A program made the translations under genes and the position numbers. The notes below the pieces were generated by a model that was given only the letters and a program-made list of their open reading frames with translations, ran no database searches and was not told the origin of the DNA. A stretch of DNA of 64,000 bases from Frondihabitans sp. 762G35 (lineage in GTDB: Bacteria; Actinomycetota; Actinomycetes; Actinomycetales; Microbacteriaceae): contig NZ_CP014619.1 of the NCBI RefSeq assembly GCF_002074055.1, positions 3,009,002 through 3,073,001 on the forward strand, written 5' to 3'. Below, one piece after another: positions 15,361 through 24,076 of the stretch (the first letter of the stretch is position 1; each line of letters starts with the position of its first letter).

Positions 15361-15898
15361 CTGTTCCCTTTCGCGGTCTGTGTTTAAAGAATTTATGCCG
15401 CGACGGCGACGCAGGTCGGGCAACGTTTGACATTGCTAGTGCAGCGTCCGGCGACTGCCCAGGATTGAGATATGTTCTGGAAAACTAAAAGTTTTTCAGA
15501 CGCCGCGGGCGTCTCTTCGGAGGCGACCGGCGTAGACCGCCAATGAGCGGAGGCCCTTCTTTTTTCAAATCGATCATGGCGCCGGCACCAACCCGGTCGA
15601 GGTGACTCGCAGAATCGTGCCCTACCTCAACGGGCCTGACGTGCGACACCCTGCAAACGTCTGACCCGTCGCCCTGAAACACGGCGACTTCCCTGTTGTC
15701 GTTGCCGAGCAGCGAGGAACCTGTCGCGTCAAGCCCGCGGCTAAAGCCGCTCATAATGCACAACAACGCTTCGTATGGCGCCATGAGGATGCCTCGCTAA
15801 ATGCTCGCTTCAGCGTCACAGGAGTTATCCAACGTGTAGCCTGACGTGATCGCACCAGTCCATCTCCGCAGCGGCAGCAGGTGAACGTAAAGGGGCCC
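15361..15898. other. 538-base intergenic region
   Basis: Holds a leftward 99-codon frame (15485-15784) with a basic C-terminus but no motif and a weak ribosome-binding site; it is not called. The interval should contain divergent promoters for the HEPN-like gene and the two-anchor membrane protein. No strong repeat or hairpin seen. Confidence 0.4.
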
Positions 15899-17032
15899 GT
15901 GAACCATCGGCAGCGCCAGCAACGAGCGGCACCGACAATTTCCGCTCGTCACGCAGAGCCGCTTCCGACGCGGACCAAAATACATCGCACCATCGCTGGC
16001 TTTCTTTTCCTTGCAGTCGTAGCGGTCATCGTGGCGTCAGGCATGGTGAGCTTGCGCTCATGGGCGGAAAAGCCGCCTTCGGACACGCCTTCGTTTGCTG
16101 TTTTGGCGAATGACCATGCGCCATTATTCAATAAAGAGTCAGCCCCCTCGACTCCGTTCATGCCGGCGGACGATCCCTCTATTGACTTGTATCCCAACTT
16201 TGATTCCCCAGGGCACCCGTCCCTGTCAGGACTGTTCCGCGTAAACCCGATCTATTTGCCCGACAACGATGGAAAAGCAGAAGTTGGCCTACTCCTACCC
16301 GTCAAGTCGATTCTTTCAGTCGGTAGCCCCGGACCCAACCACTCCAACTCCGCGCAGGTCACGCTACGACGCGGCGTGACTTCTGGCCTTTCGCGCGGAT
16401 TGACGTGTGACAAGAGTTTGCTGAAGTTGCCGGGAGGCGTGCTCGACGTCCGCGAGACCACGAGCATCAAGTCAAGTGACTACACCTGGGACATCGATTG
16501 CAAGTCATTCGGCACTCTCATTTGGGTTCATCTGCCTAGTTCAACCCCCGGAACGCGCGGCAACATCGAGAGTGGTAACCAGCACGTCGAATCAGGCACT
16601 GCCGCTCAGGTCGGTTTTGAGCTGCCGGACTTTCCGGGGCTCACGAGGTCGCGCTTCGATTCGTGGATGTTCCAGGTGGCCGTCGCATCCGGAGCAGCGA
16701 TTCCTGGAGAGCGAACAACAACCATCGAGCATCTTTTCGGCTCCTCGGCCAGCCCCGTTGTCGCGCTTCATACGAGCTCGGTCGGTACCGTTTCATCCGC
16801 GTTCCCATCTACCTACGACGTTCGCAATGTCACCTTCCTCGGGCAGCTCGCAAACATCTGGCCGGTAAAGCTTTCCGGCGAGGTCGATGATTTCACGGCG
16901 ACCATCACAGTCAGTCGCTACGAGCGCTGGGGTGAAATCCTCGGTTTTTTAGGACCACTTCTTGTCGGTGCCGGCGTGACCGCTGTTCTTTCTTGGGCCT
17001 ACCGTCGTCTCAGAAATCAAAGCAACTCCTAG
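15899..17032 (+). CDS. Membrane protein with large extracellular domain, unknown
   Basis: A 377-residue protein. The GTG at 15899 is preferred over one six codons earlier because AAAGGGG lies four bases before it. A membrane segment at about residues 32-55 (IAGFLFLAVVAVIVASGMVS) is followed by a large Ser/Pro-rich ectodomain of beta character and a second membrane segment near the C-terminus (ILGFLGPLLVGAGVTAVLSW) with a short basic tail. No family recognised. The Ser/Thr-rich composition and lower GC content mark it as island DNA. Confidence 0.65.
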   Translation: MNHRQRQQRAAPTISARHAEPLPTRTKIHRTIAGFLFLAVVAVIVASGMVSLRSWAEKPPSDTPSFAVLANDHAPLFNKESAPSTPFMPADDPSIDLYPNFDSPGHPSLSGLFRVNPIYLPDNDGKAEVGLLLPVKSILSVGSPGPNHSNSAQVTLRRGVTSGLSRGLTCDKSLLKLPGGVLDVRETTSIKSSDYTWDIDCKSFGTLIWVHLPSSTPGTRGNIESGNQHVESGTAAQVGFELPDFPGLTRSRFDSWMFQVAVASGAAIPGERTTTIEHLFGSSASPVVALHTSSVGTVSSAFPSTYDVRNVTFLGQLANIWPVKLSGEVDDFTATITVSRYERWGEILGFLGPLLVGAGVTAVLSWAYRRLRNQSNS

Positions 17033-17441
17033 GGGACCGGGGTCAATTGATCGACCGTGTCTAGCGCCGAAAATGGGACGGTGACCACTCGTTGAGGGCG
17101 TAAACAGCGCTTACAGCATGGAGACGCGAGCCTGCACGCCGTACTGTCGCGGTGCTTGCCGAGCGGAGGTACCGCCGGCGCCATTCTCTGTTCCACGTGC
17201 CGAAAGAGAGCCAGGTGACATTGACTGACGGCTGGGTCGAAATGCTCTCGCGTAAGACCGCGTCTCGAAAAACTAAGGATTTACGAGACGTCTCACGCGC
17301 CCACCAATGGTCAGTGACGATCGAGGCCACTCCCCCACATCTGATGCAAATCGTCGAACGGCATTGATGTCTCGGAATGTTGTCTCACAAGTTTTCGTCG
17401 TGTCGGCCTGTTTCTAGGGGTTTCTGAGACGTGACGATTGG
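17033..17441. other. 409-base region upstream of the recombinase remnant
   Basis: No gene. It contains at least six copies of a GTCTC/GAGAC hexamer core spread over about 170 bases, two of which form a 28-base inverted repeat (17262-17289), followed by a GTCTCA ... TGAGAC pair flanking 17382-17430 just before the recombinase start. The layout is reminiscent of a serine resolvase res site. Confidence 0.45.
17262..17289. repeat. res-like inverted repeat
   Basis: GTCTCG, 16 bases, CGAGAC: a 28-base inverted repeat, the length of subsite I in classical Tn3-family res sites. More GTCTC/GAGAC cores follow at about 17290, 17369, 17382 and 17425, all upstream of the broken recombinase gene. Function is inferred from position and length. 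Confidence 0.4.
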
Positions 17442-17770
17442 ATGAGGCTTCTCGGCTTCACCCACATCAGCGCCACCAACCAAGACCCCCAAGTTCAGAT
17501 CGATTCACTCTTCTCTCAGGGGTCCAAAAACGCGACATTTTCTCCGACGTCACCTCGGGCAGGAAAAACGCCGCCGACCGGCCCGGGATGCGGCACCTGC
17601 TCGAGCACGCCACCGACGGAGACACCCTCGTCGTGAGGCGCATCGACCGACTGGCCGCTCCCTCCTCGACGTCCTGAACACGGTGTCGGGACTTTGTGAC
17701 CGAGGCATCCAGGTGCGCCCCATTTCTGACGGCATCGACCCGGCCACCGCGACCTGGCGACTGATGTTGT
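17442..17770 (+). pseudogene. Serine recombinase (resolvase N-terminal domain), frameshifted and truncated
   Basis: Translating across frames gives RLLGFTHISATNQDPQVQID, then (after a shift near 17510-17521) VQKRDIFSDVTSGRKNAADR and GMRHLLEHATDGDTLVVRRI, then (after loss of one G near 17655) LLDVLNTVSGLCDRGIQVR and DGIDPATATWRLML followed by a stop. This is the catalytic domain of a Tn3-type resolvase or invertase; the usual active-site serine in the VST segment reads ISA here. The C-terminal DNA-binding part is missing and the frame runs into a different gene remnant. Confidence 0.85.
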
Positions 17771-18059
17771 AGAGCTCTACGAGGAGGCACGACGTGTCGT
17801 GGAGGTGTCGCGACGAGCTGGGGCAGGGCTTGCTCGTGCCACGCTTGAATTGCTCGTCAAGGACGTCGATCCCGATGCATCCAAGAACCTTCGCTTGGAC
17901 CAATGGATGGGGAGACTCATCCCGAGTGTCTCCACGTAGTTGGGCGGCATGCTTTCGGTCATCCGCCACGTCGGGAATCAGTCGCTGCACGTGGGCGCAG
18001 AGGCTGACCCAGCGACGCTTCCGATGACACGCGACCCAGATACCGCTCCTTCCAGGTAG
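17763..18059 (+). pseudogene. DUF4145-like gene remnant with an in-frame stop
   Basis: A frame directly abutting the recombinase remnant reads VVELYEEARRVVEVSRRAGA, then LVKDVDPDASKNLRLDQWMG and RLIPSVST, a TAG (17937-17939), and continues in the same frame with MLSVIRHVGNQSLHVGAE to a stop at 18057. The pattern (helices, then RHxGNxxLH) matches DUF4145 proteins found in phage-defence and restriction contexts. The natural start is missing, and the internal stop shows the gene is dead unless read through. Confidence 0.65.
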
Positions 18060-18237
18060 TGGTTGTGCAGCATCAGAGTCTTCAGCAAGATGGCGGATCG
18101 CTGCGACGATGGACATGCCCTCGGCGCGGCGAGATGCGACGACTCGCCGCCGTAAGTCAGCCTTGCGGCGGAGGCCAGCGGCTGCCCGCTGCGTCAGACT
18201 GACGCCAAGCCCTTACACGGCGCTGAGGGGAGTCCAA

Positions 18238-18603
18238 GTGACCGAGGTTGACAATGTCACCGATGGGAACGCGACGGAAAAACCTCGGTGGACGTGGAGG
18301 CGGGTCGCTGGGGTAGCTGCCGTCGTACTGGGCGTGCTCGCTGTGCTGGAGTCGGTCGTGCTTGCGTGGTCGTTGCAGGGCATTTCCGAGCCAATGGATC
18401 GCCCGCTACATTTCTTGACGGAGGCGGGAGGAGTGACCATCGTTGCTCTTCCACTGACCATCGTGATCGTCGTCGGAGTTGCGCTCGTCGCTGGCACGGA
18501 GCCTGGTCGCGCCAGACGGCTCGGGATCATCGCAGGCCTTGTGGCGGTAGCTACGTTCCCCGTGTTCTACGTCGCCGCCGCGCTATTCCCCGTCCGAAAC
18601 TGA
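18238..18603 (+). CDS. Small membrane protein, 121 residues
   Basis: Starts at GTG with GAGGGGA seven bases upstream; the longer frame from 18109 adds an Arg-rich, unlikely N-terminus. Three membrane segments are visible: about residues 26-48 (VAGVAAVVLGVLAVLESVVL), 65-87 (VTIVALPLTIVIVVGVALVA) and 97-117 (LGIIAGLVAVATFPVFYVAA). No known family. It lies between recombinase remnants and may be island cargo. Confidence 0.6.
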   Translation: MTEVDNVTDGNATEKPRWTWRRVAGVAAVVLGVLAVLESVVLAWSLQGISEPMDRPLHFLTEAGGVTIVALPLTIVIVVGVALVAGTEPGRARRLGIIAGLVAVATFPVFYVAAALFPVRN

Positions 18604-18640
18604 CAGCGCGGGAAGACCACCAGCGCGTCGCCTGCGGCCC

Positions 18641-18860
18641 TCATCGCCGACAAGACGCCGCGAGGTACCTGTAGAGGGTGGGTACGGGAGAGGCCGAGCG
18701 TCTTGGCAATGTCTACGGCCTTTTCGCCCTCGTCGCTGAGCTTGACTGCTAAGGCGGCCTTCTCGCTATCCATAGCCCGTGGGCGGCCCCCTAAGTACCC
18801 CTGAGTCTTCGCCTCGGCCAGACCGGAGCGCGTGCGGCGCTGAATAAAACGGCGCTCCAT
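18641..18860 (-). pseudogene. Serine recombinase C-terminal fragment
   Basis: Reads MERRFIQRRTRSGLAEAKTQ, GYLGGRPRAMDSEKAALAVK and AVDIAKTLGLSRT: the helix-linker and helix-turn-helix of a resolvase. One base shift after SRT moves the expected ending LYRYLAAS into another frame, ending at 18641. The catalytic domain is absent; upstream sequence passes straight into flanking core DNA, so this fragment marks the right edge of the island. Confidence 0.8.
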
Positions 18861-18885
18861 CTGGGCGGCGCGGCACGCGAGCCGA

Positions 18886-19113
18886 TCAGGCCGGCGTCCC
18901 CGGCGGCAGCTCCTCCACCGTGATCTCGCTGAAATCCTCGTGGCCATTGATGCGCCACCAGAGCGGCTCGTTCTTGTACGTGCCCTTCGCGCCGAGCTCG
19001 ACCCAGGCGCCCTCTCTGAGCCTGTACTGCGTGGCGCCGGTCACGCGGTAGTACTCCGGCTCGTAGCCGGGCACACCCTCGTGACGGTTCATCAGGTAGT
19101 ACTCGGTGGTCAT
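18886..19113 (-). CDS. Small conserved-looking hypothetical protein, 75 residues
   Basis: MTTEYYLMNRHEGVPGYEPE begins a compact, aromatic-rich protein with strand-like segments (YYRVTGATQYRLREGAWVEL, EPLWWRINGHEDFSEIT). No family recognised. GC content and codon use are those of the core genome, so it lies outside the island. It is 38 bases downstream of rbsD and could be read through from the ribose operon. Confidence 0.65.
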   Translation of the reverse strand: MTTEYYLMNRHEGVPGYEPEYYRVTGATQYRLREGAWVELGAKGTYKNEPLWWRINGHEDFSEITVEELPPGTPA

Positions 19114-19151
19114 CGCTCCAGGCTAGCCACCGTCGCACTTCCAGCCACGGG

Positions 19152-19535
19152 TCAGAACGGGACGCCGCAGTACAGCAGCGCGTTCGCGAACGGGGTCGCC
19201 TCGCCGGTCCGGATGAACAGCCGCGCGTCCGACGAACGCTCCTTGAGGGCCTCGTGGCCGATGTGGTCGACGCGGTCGAAGCGCGCCGTGAGCCACTCGT
19301 CCGCGACGGTGCCCTGCGCCTCCGTCGCAGCGACGCAGGTCTCGAACACAGCGTCCCCGAGCAGGGCGTCGAGGACGTCCTCGAAGCGCGGCACCCCGTG
19401 CACGAGAGCGAGATCGACGAACGGCACCCCCGGAGGGACGGGCAGCCCGCAGTCGGCGACGACGACCAGGTCGCCGTGCCCGAGCCGGCTCAGCCCGGCG
19501 TTCAGCGACGCGTTGAGGATCCCCGCGCGCTTCAC
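19152..19535 (-). CDS. rbsD: D-ribose pyranase
   Basis: A 127-residue RbsD/FucU family protein (VKRAGILNASLNAGLSRLGH, then VVVADCGLPVPPGV and TGEATPFANALLYCGVPF), converting beta-D-ribopyranose to the furanose form used by ribokinase. The characteristic GH near residue 20 and the C-terminal TGE/N motif are present. GTG start overlaps the rbsK stop by four bases. Last gene of the ribose operon. Confidence 0.95.
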   Translation of the reverse strand: MKRAGILNASLNAGLSRLGHGDLVVVADCGLPVPPGVPFVDLALVHGVPRFEDVLDALLGDAVFETCVAATEAQGTVADEWLTARFDRVDHIGHEALKERSSDARLFIRTGEATPFANALLYCGVPF

Positions 19536-20527
19536 GTCGGCACCGCCATCGAGTCGGTCCCTGCGCCGCGCGAGGCATCCGGAGAACCCGCCCCGGAGTC
19601 CTCGCCCTCGGACACACTCGGCAGCTCGTCCGCGAGCGTCGGATACGACGCCTGCGTCCCCGCCCGCTGCACGGTGAACGCACCTACGCGCACCGCCTGC
19701 CGGGCAGCCTCGAGCAGAGTCGACCCCGCTGCCAGCGCTGCGCCGAGCGCACCGACGAAGGCGTCGCCCGCTCCCGACGAATCCACGGCGACGACCCGGG
19801 GCGACGGCACGGCGTGCACGTCGTCGCCATCGGCGACGAGCGCGCCGCGGGCCCCGAGCGTGATGACCACGCTGGGGACACCCGCATCCTGCAGGCCCGC
19901 CACCAGTTCGGCTTCGGTCTCGGGCACGGTCTGCCCGGGCCGCAGGTGCCCGAGCACGAGGGCCGCTTCGTGCTCGTTGACGACGAGCGGGTCGGCACGG
20001 CGGACGACGTCCGGGCCCAGCTCGATCACGGGTGCCAGGTTCAGCAGCAGCCGACCGGTCGCGAGCTGTGCGGCCCGTGCGATGCCGTCGGCCGGGATCT
20101 CGCCCTGCAGGATCACGACCGCCGCACCCCCGATGACGGAGGCGGACCGCTCGACCACGTCCGCCGTCATCCTGCCGTTCGCGCCGGGAACGACGACGAT
20201 CGTGTTCTCCCCCGCCGCGTCGACGGTGACCGTCGCGAGACCGGTCGGCCCCTCCACGGTGCCGACGCCGGCGATGTCCACGCCGCTCTCCGCGAGGAGG
20301 CTGGTCGCGATCTCGGCGTCCCCGTCGTCGCCGACGAGGCCGATCATGGTGGTCGCGGCACCGCGACGCGCGGCGGCGACGGCCTGGTTGGCGCCCTTGC
20401 CGCCGGGAAGGAACGTCAGCGATCTCGCGATGACGGTCTCGCCCGGCAGCGGGTGCCGTTCGACGGTGACCACGTGATCGACGTTGAGCGAACCCACGAC
20501 GACGACGGATCCTGCTTCTTCTCTCAC
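19532..20527 (-). CDS. rbsK: Ribokinase
   Basis: A 331-residue PfkB-family kinase that phosphorylates D-ribose at O5. Seen: N-terminal GSLNVDHVVTVERHPLPGE, the substrate motif PGGKGANQAVAAARRG, and the catalytic DSSGAGDAFVGALGAAL with the Asp base. It is about 20-25 residues longer than usual at the C-terminus, ending in a Ser/Gly-rich tail. GTG start overlaps the rbsB stop (GTGA). Confidence 0.96.
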   Translation of the reverse strand: MREEAGSVVVVGSLNVDHVVTVERHPLPGETVIARSLTFLPGGKGANQAVAAARRGAATTMIGLVGDDGDAEIATSLLAESGVDIAGVGTVEGPTGLATVTVDAAGENTIVVVPGANGRMTADVVERSASVIGGAAVVILQGEIPADGIARAAQLATGRLLLNLAPVIELGPDVVRRADPLVVNEHEAALVLGHLRPGQTVPETEAELVAGLQDAGVPSVVITLGARGALVADGDDVHAVPSPRVVAVDSSGAGDAFVGALGAALAAGSTLLEAARQAVRVGAFTVQRAGTQASYPTLADELPSVSEGEDSGAGSPDASRGAGTDSMAVPT

Positions 20528-21468
20528 TTGCTGAAGTCACCCACGTTGGTCTTCGTGACCGACACGACGGGAACGGAGACCGTCTTCGTGGCCTTGCCGT
20601 CGATCGCCAGGAGAGCCTGGTCGACGGCGAGGGCGCCGAGCTTGGCAGGCTGCTGCGCGATGGTGCTGCTCAGCGTGCCGTCCTTGATCGCGGAGAGGCC
20701 GTCGTCCTCGCCGTCGAAGCTGGCGACCTTGACGCTCGTGCCCGCCTTGGAACCGAGGGCCTTGATCGCCCCGAGGGCCATCTCGTCGTTCTCGGCGAAG
20801 ATGCCGACGATGCCGGGGTGGGCCTGGAGGAGGTTGGTGGTGACGTCGAGGGCGGTGGCGCGGTCGAAGTTCGCGGTCTGCTCCCCGACGACCTTGATGT
20901 TCGGGTACTTCTTGATGCCCTCGGCGAAGCCCTTGCCGCGGTCGCGGCTGGCCGAGGTGCCGGCCTGTCCCTGGAGGACGAGGATGTCGCCCTTCTCGCC
21001 GATCGCCTTCGCGAGGTCCTCGGCAGCCTGCTCGCCGCCGGCGACGTTGTCGCTGGCGATGAAGGAGGCGGTGGTCGCGCCGTTGACGGTCCGGTCGACC
21101 GCGACGACGGGGATGTCGCCCTTGTTGAGAGCGGAGACCGAGGAACCCACGGCATCCGAGTCCACCGGGTTCACGATGACGGCCTTGGCGCTGCCGGATG
21201 CGGCCGTCTGGAGCTGGTTCGACTGCTGGGCGGAGTCGTTCTGCGCGTCGACGATCTCGAGGTCGACGCCCTTCTTCGCGGCTTCCGCCTTGGCGCCGTC
21301 GCGGACCTCGATGAAGAACGGGTTGTTGAGGGTGGAGAGGGAGAGCACGACCTTGGGGTTCGCACCGGCTCCCGAGCTCGCGCGATTGCAGCCGGCGGTG
21401 CCGACGAGGACGAGTGCGGCGACGGCGCCGATGGTCGCGGCCTTGCGGGTGGTGGAGGAGAACTTCAT
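20524..21468 (-). CDS. rbsB: Ribose ABC transporter substrate-binding lipoprotein
   Basis: A 314-residue type I periplasmic-binding-fold protein. The signal peptide ends in a lipobox (LVGTAGC, Cys at residue 27), so it is a membrane-anchored lipoprotein. The body LSTLNNPFFIEVRDGAKAEA and VNPVDSDAV, then FAENDEMALGAIKAL, is typical of RbsB. Presents ribose to RbsC/RbsA. Confidence 0.95.
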   Translation of the reverse strand: MKFSSTTRKAATIGAVAALVLVGTAGCNRASSGAGANPKVVLSLSTLNNPFFIEVRDGAKAEAAKKGVDLEIVDAQNDSAQQSNQLQTAASGSAKAVIVNPVDSDAVGSSVSALNKGDIPVVAVDRTVNGATTASFIASDNVAGGEQAAEDLAKAIGEKGDILVLQGQAGTSASRDRGKGFAEGIKKYPNIKVVGEQTANFDRATALDVTTNLLQAHPGIVGIFAENDEMALGAIKALGSKAGTSVKVASFDGEDDGLSAIKDGTLSSTIAQQPAKLGALAVDQALLAIDGKATKTVSVPVVSVTKTNVGDFSK

Positions 21469-21527
21469 CGTCGGATCCTTGCTGCGTGGTGGGTGATGGT
21501 GGTGATGGAGGGAGAAAGGGAGGAGGG

Positions 21528-22499
21528 TCAGCTGCTGCGGGTCTTGCGACGGAGCACGTCGAACCCGACGGCGATCGCGATGACGAGGCCGATGACGACC
21601 TGCTGCCAGAACGAGCTGACGTTCAGCAGGTTGAGTCCGTTGCGGATCACGACGAGCACGAGCGCGCCGATGAAGGTGCCCGAGATCCGGCCGACGCCGC
21701 CCGCCAGGGAGGCGCCGCCGATGACGACCGAGGCGATGGCGTCGAGCTCGTAGCCGCTGGCGGCCTGCGGCTGGGCCGAGTCGAGGCGGCCCGCGAGGAG
21801 CAGACCGGCGAGGGCGGCGAACAGCCCGGAGAGGGCGAACACGACGACCACGATGCGCTTGACGGGCAGGCCGGAGAGCCGGGCGGCCTCGGCGTTGCCG
21901 CCGACCGCGAACATCGACCGGCCGAGGACGGTGCGGTTCAGCAGGAAGGAGGCCACGACGGCCGCGATGACGAGCACGATGATCGGCACGGGGACGGGCC
22001 CGATGTCGCTGCCGAGGAACGACACCTGGGGTGAGGTCGGCAGCGGTCGGCCGTCCGAGATGACGAGGGTCAGGCCGCGCGCGACGCTCAGCATGGCGAG
22101 CGTGGCGATGAAGGAGGGCAGCTTGCCGTAGGCGCTCGCCAGGCCGTTGACGGCTCCGGCGATGATGCCGACGGCGAGGCCCGCGATCAGGGCGAGCCAC
22201 CCGGGCAGCCCGGACGTGCTGAAGAAGTAGCCGGAGCTCATGGACGCGAGCGCGGCGACCGACCCGACCGACAGGTCGATGCCTCCGGCGACGATGACGA
22301 ACGTCACTCCGAAGGCGAGCACCGCGACGGTGGACACCTGGATGCCGATGTTGAGGATGTTGCGGCCCGTGAGGAAGTCGGGCGTCGCGATGAACAGCGC
22401 GATGCAGAGCACGACGAGCCCGACGAGGGCGCCGTTGTTCGCGAGGAATTTCGTGAAGGAGAAGGACCGGGTGGGGGCCTTCGCAGCGATCGATGACAT
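21528..22499 (-). CDS. rbsC: Ribose ABC transporter permease
   Basis: A 323-residue multi-spanning BPD_transp_2 permease, with hydrophobic segments throughout and the family signature segments GGIDLSVGSVAALASM and SGYELDAIASVVIGGASLAG. Forms the membrane channel of the ribose importer. Lies 59 bases before rbsB and 65 bases after rbsA in the operon. Confidence 0.95.
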   Translation of the reverse strand: MSSIAAKAPTRSFSFTKFLANNGALVGLVVLCIALFIATPDFLTGRNILNIGIQVSTVAVLAFGVTFVIVAGGIDLSVGSVAALASMSSGYFFSTSGLPGWLALIAGLAVGIIAGAVNGLASAYGKLPSFIATLAMLSVARGLTLVISDGRPLPTSPQVSFLGSDIGPVPVPIIVLVIAAVVASFLLNRTVLGRSMFAVGGNAEAARLSGLPVKRIVVVVFALSGLFAALAGLLLAGRLDSAQPQAASGYELDAIASVVIGGASLAGGVGRISGTFIGALVLVVIRNGLNLLNVSSFWQQVVIGLVIAIAVGFDVLRRKTRSS

Positions 22500-22564
22500 G
22501 CGGGTGCTTTCTGTGGGTACTGCGCTGTACGCGGAAGAGGGGGAAGCGGGTGGGGTGACGGCGC

Positions 22565-24076
22565 TCAGGCGACGTCGACGTCGGCGACGTCTCGGGCGGC
22601 GAGGGTCATGACGGCGTCCTCGGTGGCGTCGGCGCCGGAGAGCTCGCCGGCGATACGGCCGTCCCGCATCACCAGGATCCGGTCGCTCATGCCGAGGACC
22701 TCGGGCAGTTCGCTCGAGACCATGACGACGGCTCCGCCGGCCTCGGTGATGCGGTTGATGAGCTCGTAGATCTCGACCTTGGCGCCGACGTCGACGCCGC
22801 GGGTGGGCTCGTCGAGCAGCAGGACGGTGGACCGGGCCAGGATCCAGCGGCCGAAGACCGCCTTCTGCTGGTTGCCGCCGGAGAGCGAGCCGATGGGCTG
22901 ATCGATGTCGTTCATCCGGATGCGGAGCGTCGTCGCGACCTCCTCCGCCCGTCGCTTCTGCCCGGCGAAGTCGACGAGGCCGCCTCGCGCGGTGGAGGCG
23001 AGGGTGGCGAAGCCGAGGTTGTCGTTGACGGAGGCGCCGAGCACGAGGCCCTGGCCCTTGCGGTCCTCGGGCACGTGCCCGATGCCCGCCTGGATCGCCG
23101 CCTTGACGCTCCCGGCCGCGAGGCGCTTTCCGCGCACGGTGACGGTCCCCGAGTCGTACCCGTCGGCTCCTGCGATCGCGCGGACGAGTTCCGTCCGGCC
23201 CGCGCCGACGAGGCCGGAGATACCGAGGATCTCCCCCGCGTGGACCGTGAGCGACACGTCCTGGAAGCGACCGGCGGAGGTGAGGTGTTCGACGCGCAGC
23301 ACCTCGTTCGACGAGTCGACGACGGCGTCGCCTGTCGGGTACTGCTCCTCGATGCTGCGGCCGACCATGAGACGGACGAGCTCGTCCTCGGGCGTCGACG
23401 CGGGGACCTCGGCGACGAAGTGTCCGTCCCGGAGGACGGCCACCGTGTCGCCGATCTCGGCGATCTCGTCGAGGTGGTGACTGATGAAGAGCATGCCGAC
23501 GCCGCGAGCGCGGAGGTCGCCGACGACGCGGAAGAGGTTCTCGGTCTCGTGACGGGTGAGGGCGGCCGTCGGCTCGTCGAGGATCAGGATCCTGGCGTCC
23601 ACGCTGAGCGCCTTGGCGATCTCGACGAGCTGCTGCCGGGCGATCCCGAGCTCCCCGACGGGGGTGTCGACGTCGACGTCGAGCCCGATCGTGGCGAGCG
23701 CCTCCTCGGCCCGACGGCGCAGCGTCTTGCGGTCGAGCAGGCCGAAGCGCTTGGGCAGGCGGCCCATCATGACGTTCTCCGCGACGCTCAGGGAGTCGAC
23801 GAGGTTGAGTTCCTGGTGGATGGTGGCGATGCCGAGGCGCTCGGCGGCGCTGACGTTCGGGAGGGACACGGGCTCGCCGTCGACGAGGATCCGGCCGCCG
23901 TCGGGCTGGTAGATGCCGGACATCATCTTGATGAGCGTCGACTTGCCCGCCCCGTTCTCGCCGAGGAGCACCTGCACCTGCCCGGCATGGACGTCGACGG
24001 TGACGTCCGAGATGACCTGGACGGGGCCGAACGATTTGCTCACCTTGTCCAGGGTGAGGAGGGGTCGTGTCGTCAT
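22565..24076 (-). CDS. rbsA: Ribose ABC transporter ATPase (double domain)
   Basis: A 503-residue protein with two ABC domains. Domain 1: Walker A GENGAGKSTLIK, Walker B ILILDEPTAAL. Domain 2 has the degenerate Walker A GLVGAGRTELV typical of carbohydrate-uptake-2 ATPases, signature LSGGNQQKAVFGRW and Walker B LLLDEPTRGVD. ATG overlaps the regulator's stop by four bases. An upstream in-frame start would overlap the regulator and is rejected. Confidence 0.96.
   Translation of the reverse strand: MTTRPLLTLDKVSKSFGPVQVISDVTVDVHAGQVQVLLGENGAGKSTLIKMMSGIYQPDGGRILVDGEPVSLPNVSAAERLGIATIHQELNLVDSLSVAENVMMGRLPKRFGLLDRKTLRRRAEEALATIGLDVDVDTPVGELGIARQQLVEIAKALSVDARILILDEPTAALTRHETENLFRVVGDLRARGVGMLFISHHLDEIAEIGDTVAVLRDGHFVAEVPASTPEDELVRLMVGRSIEEQYPTGDAVVDSSNEVLRVEHLTSAGRFQDVSLTVHAGEILGISGLVGAGRTELVRAIAGADGYDSGTVTVRGKRLAAGSVKAAIQAGIGHVPEDRKGQGLVLGASVNDNLGFATLASTARGGLVDFAGQKRRAEEVATTLRIRMNDIDQPIGSLSGGNQQKAVFGRWILARSTVLLLDEPTRGVDVGAKVEIYELINRITEAGGAVVMVSSELPEVLGMSDRILVMRDGRIAGELSGADATEDAVMTLAARDVADVDVA

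Larger units (their letters stand above)
6125..18870. mobile_element. Decayed genomic island adjoining tRNA-Gly
   Basis: From the base after tRNA-Gly to about 18.87 kb the sequence is visibly less GC-rich than its flanks, has wide non-coding gaps, and carries mobile-element-type genes: TIR and PD-(D/E)xK-like proteins, ArdC, and serine recombinase remains at the right end. Core genes resume with the small protein at 18886-19113 and the ribose operon. No intact integrase and no second copy of the tRNA 3' end were found, so the right edge is placed by the last recombinase fragment. The element seems fixed and unable to move. Confidence 0.6.

Noticed and set aside
15485-15784. 99-codon leftward frame
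   Set aside because: Basic, low-complexity C-terminus, weak start region and no recognisable domain; left as part of the intergenic stretch.
18600-18900. Second copy of the tRNA-Gly 3' end as right attachment site
   Set aside because: Searched by eye for GGTTCGATTCCCG and CACTCGCTCCA; none was seen near the right edge of the island.
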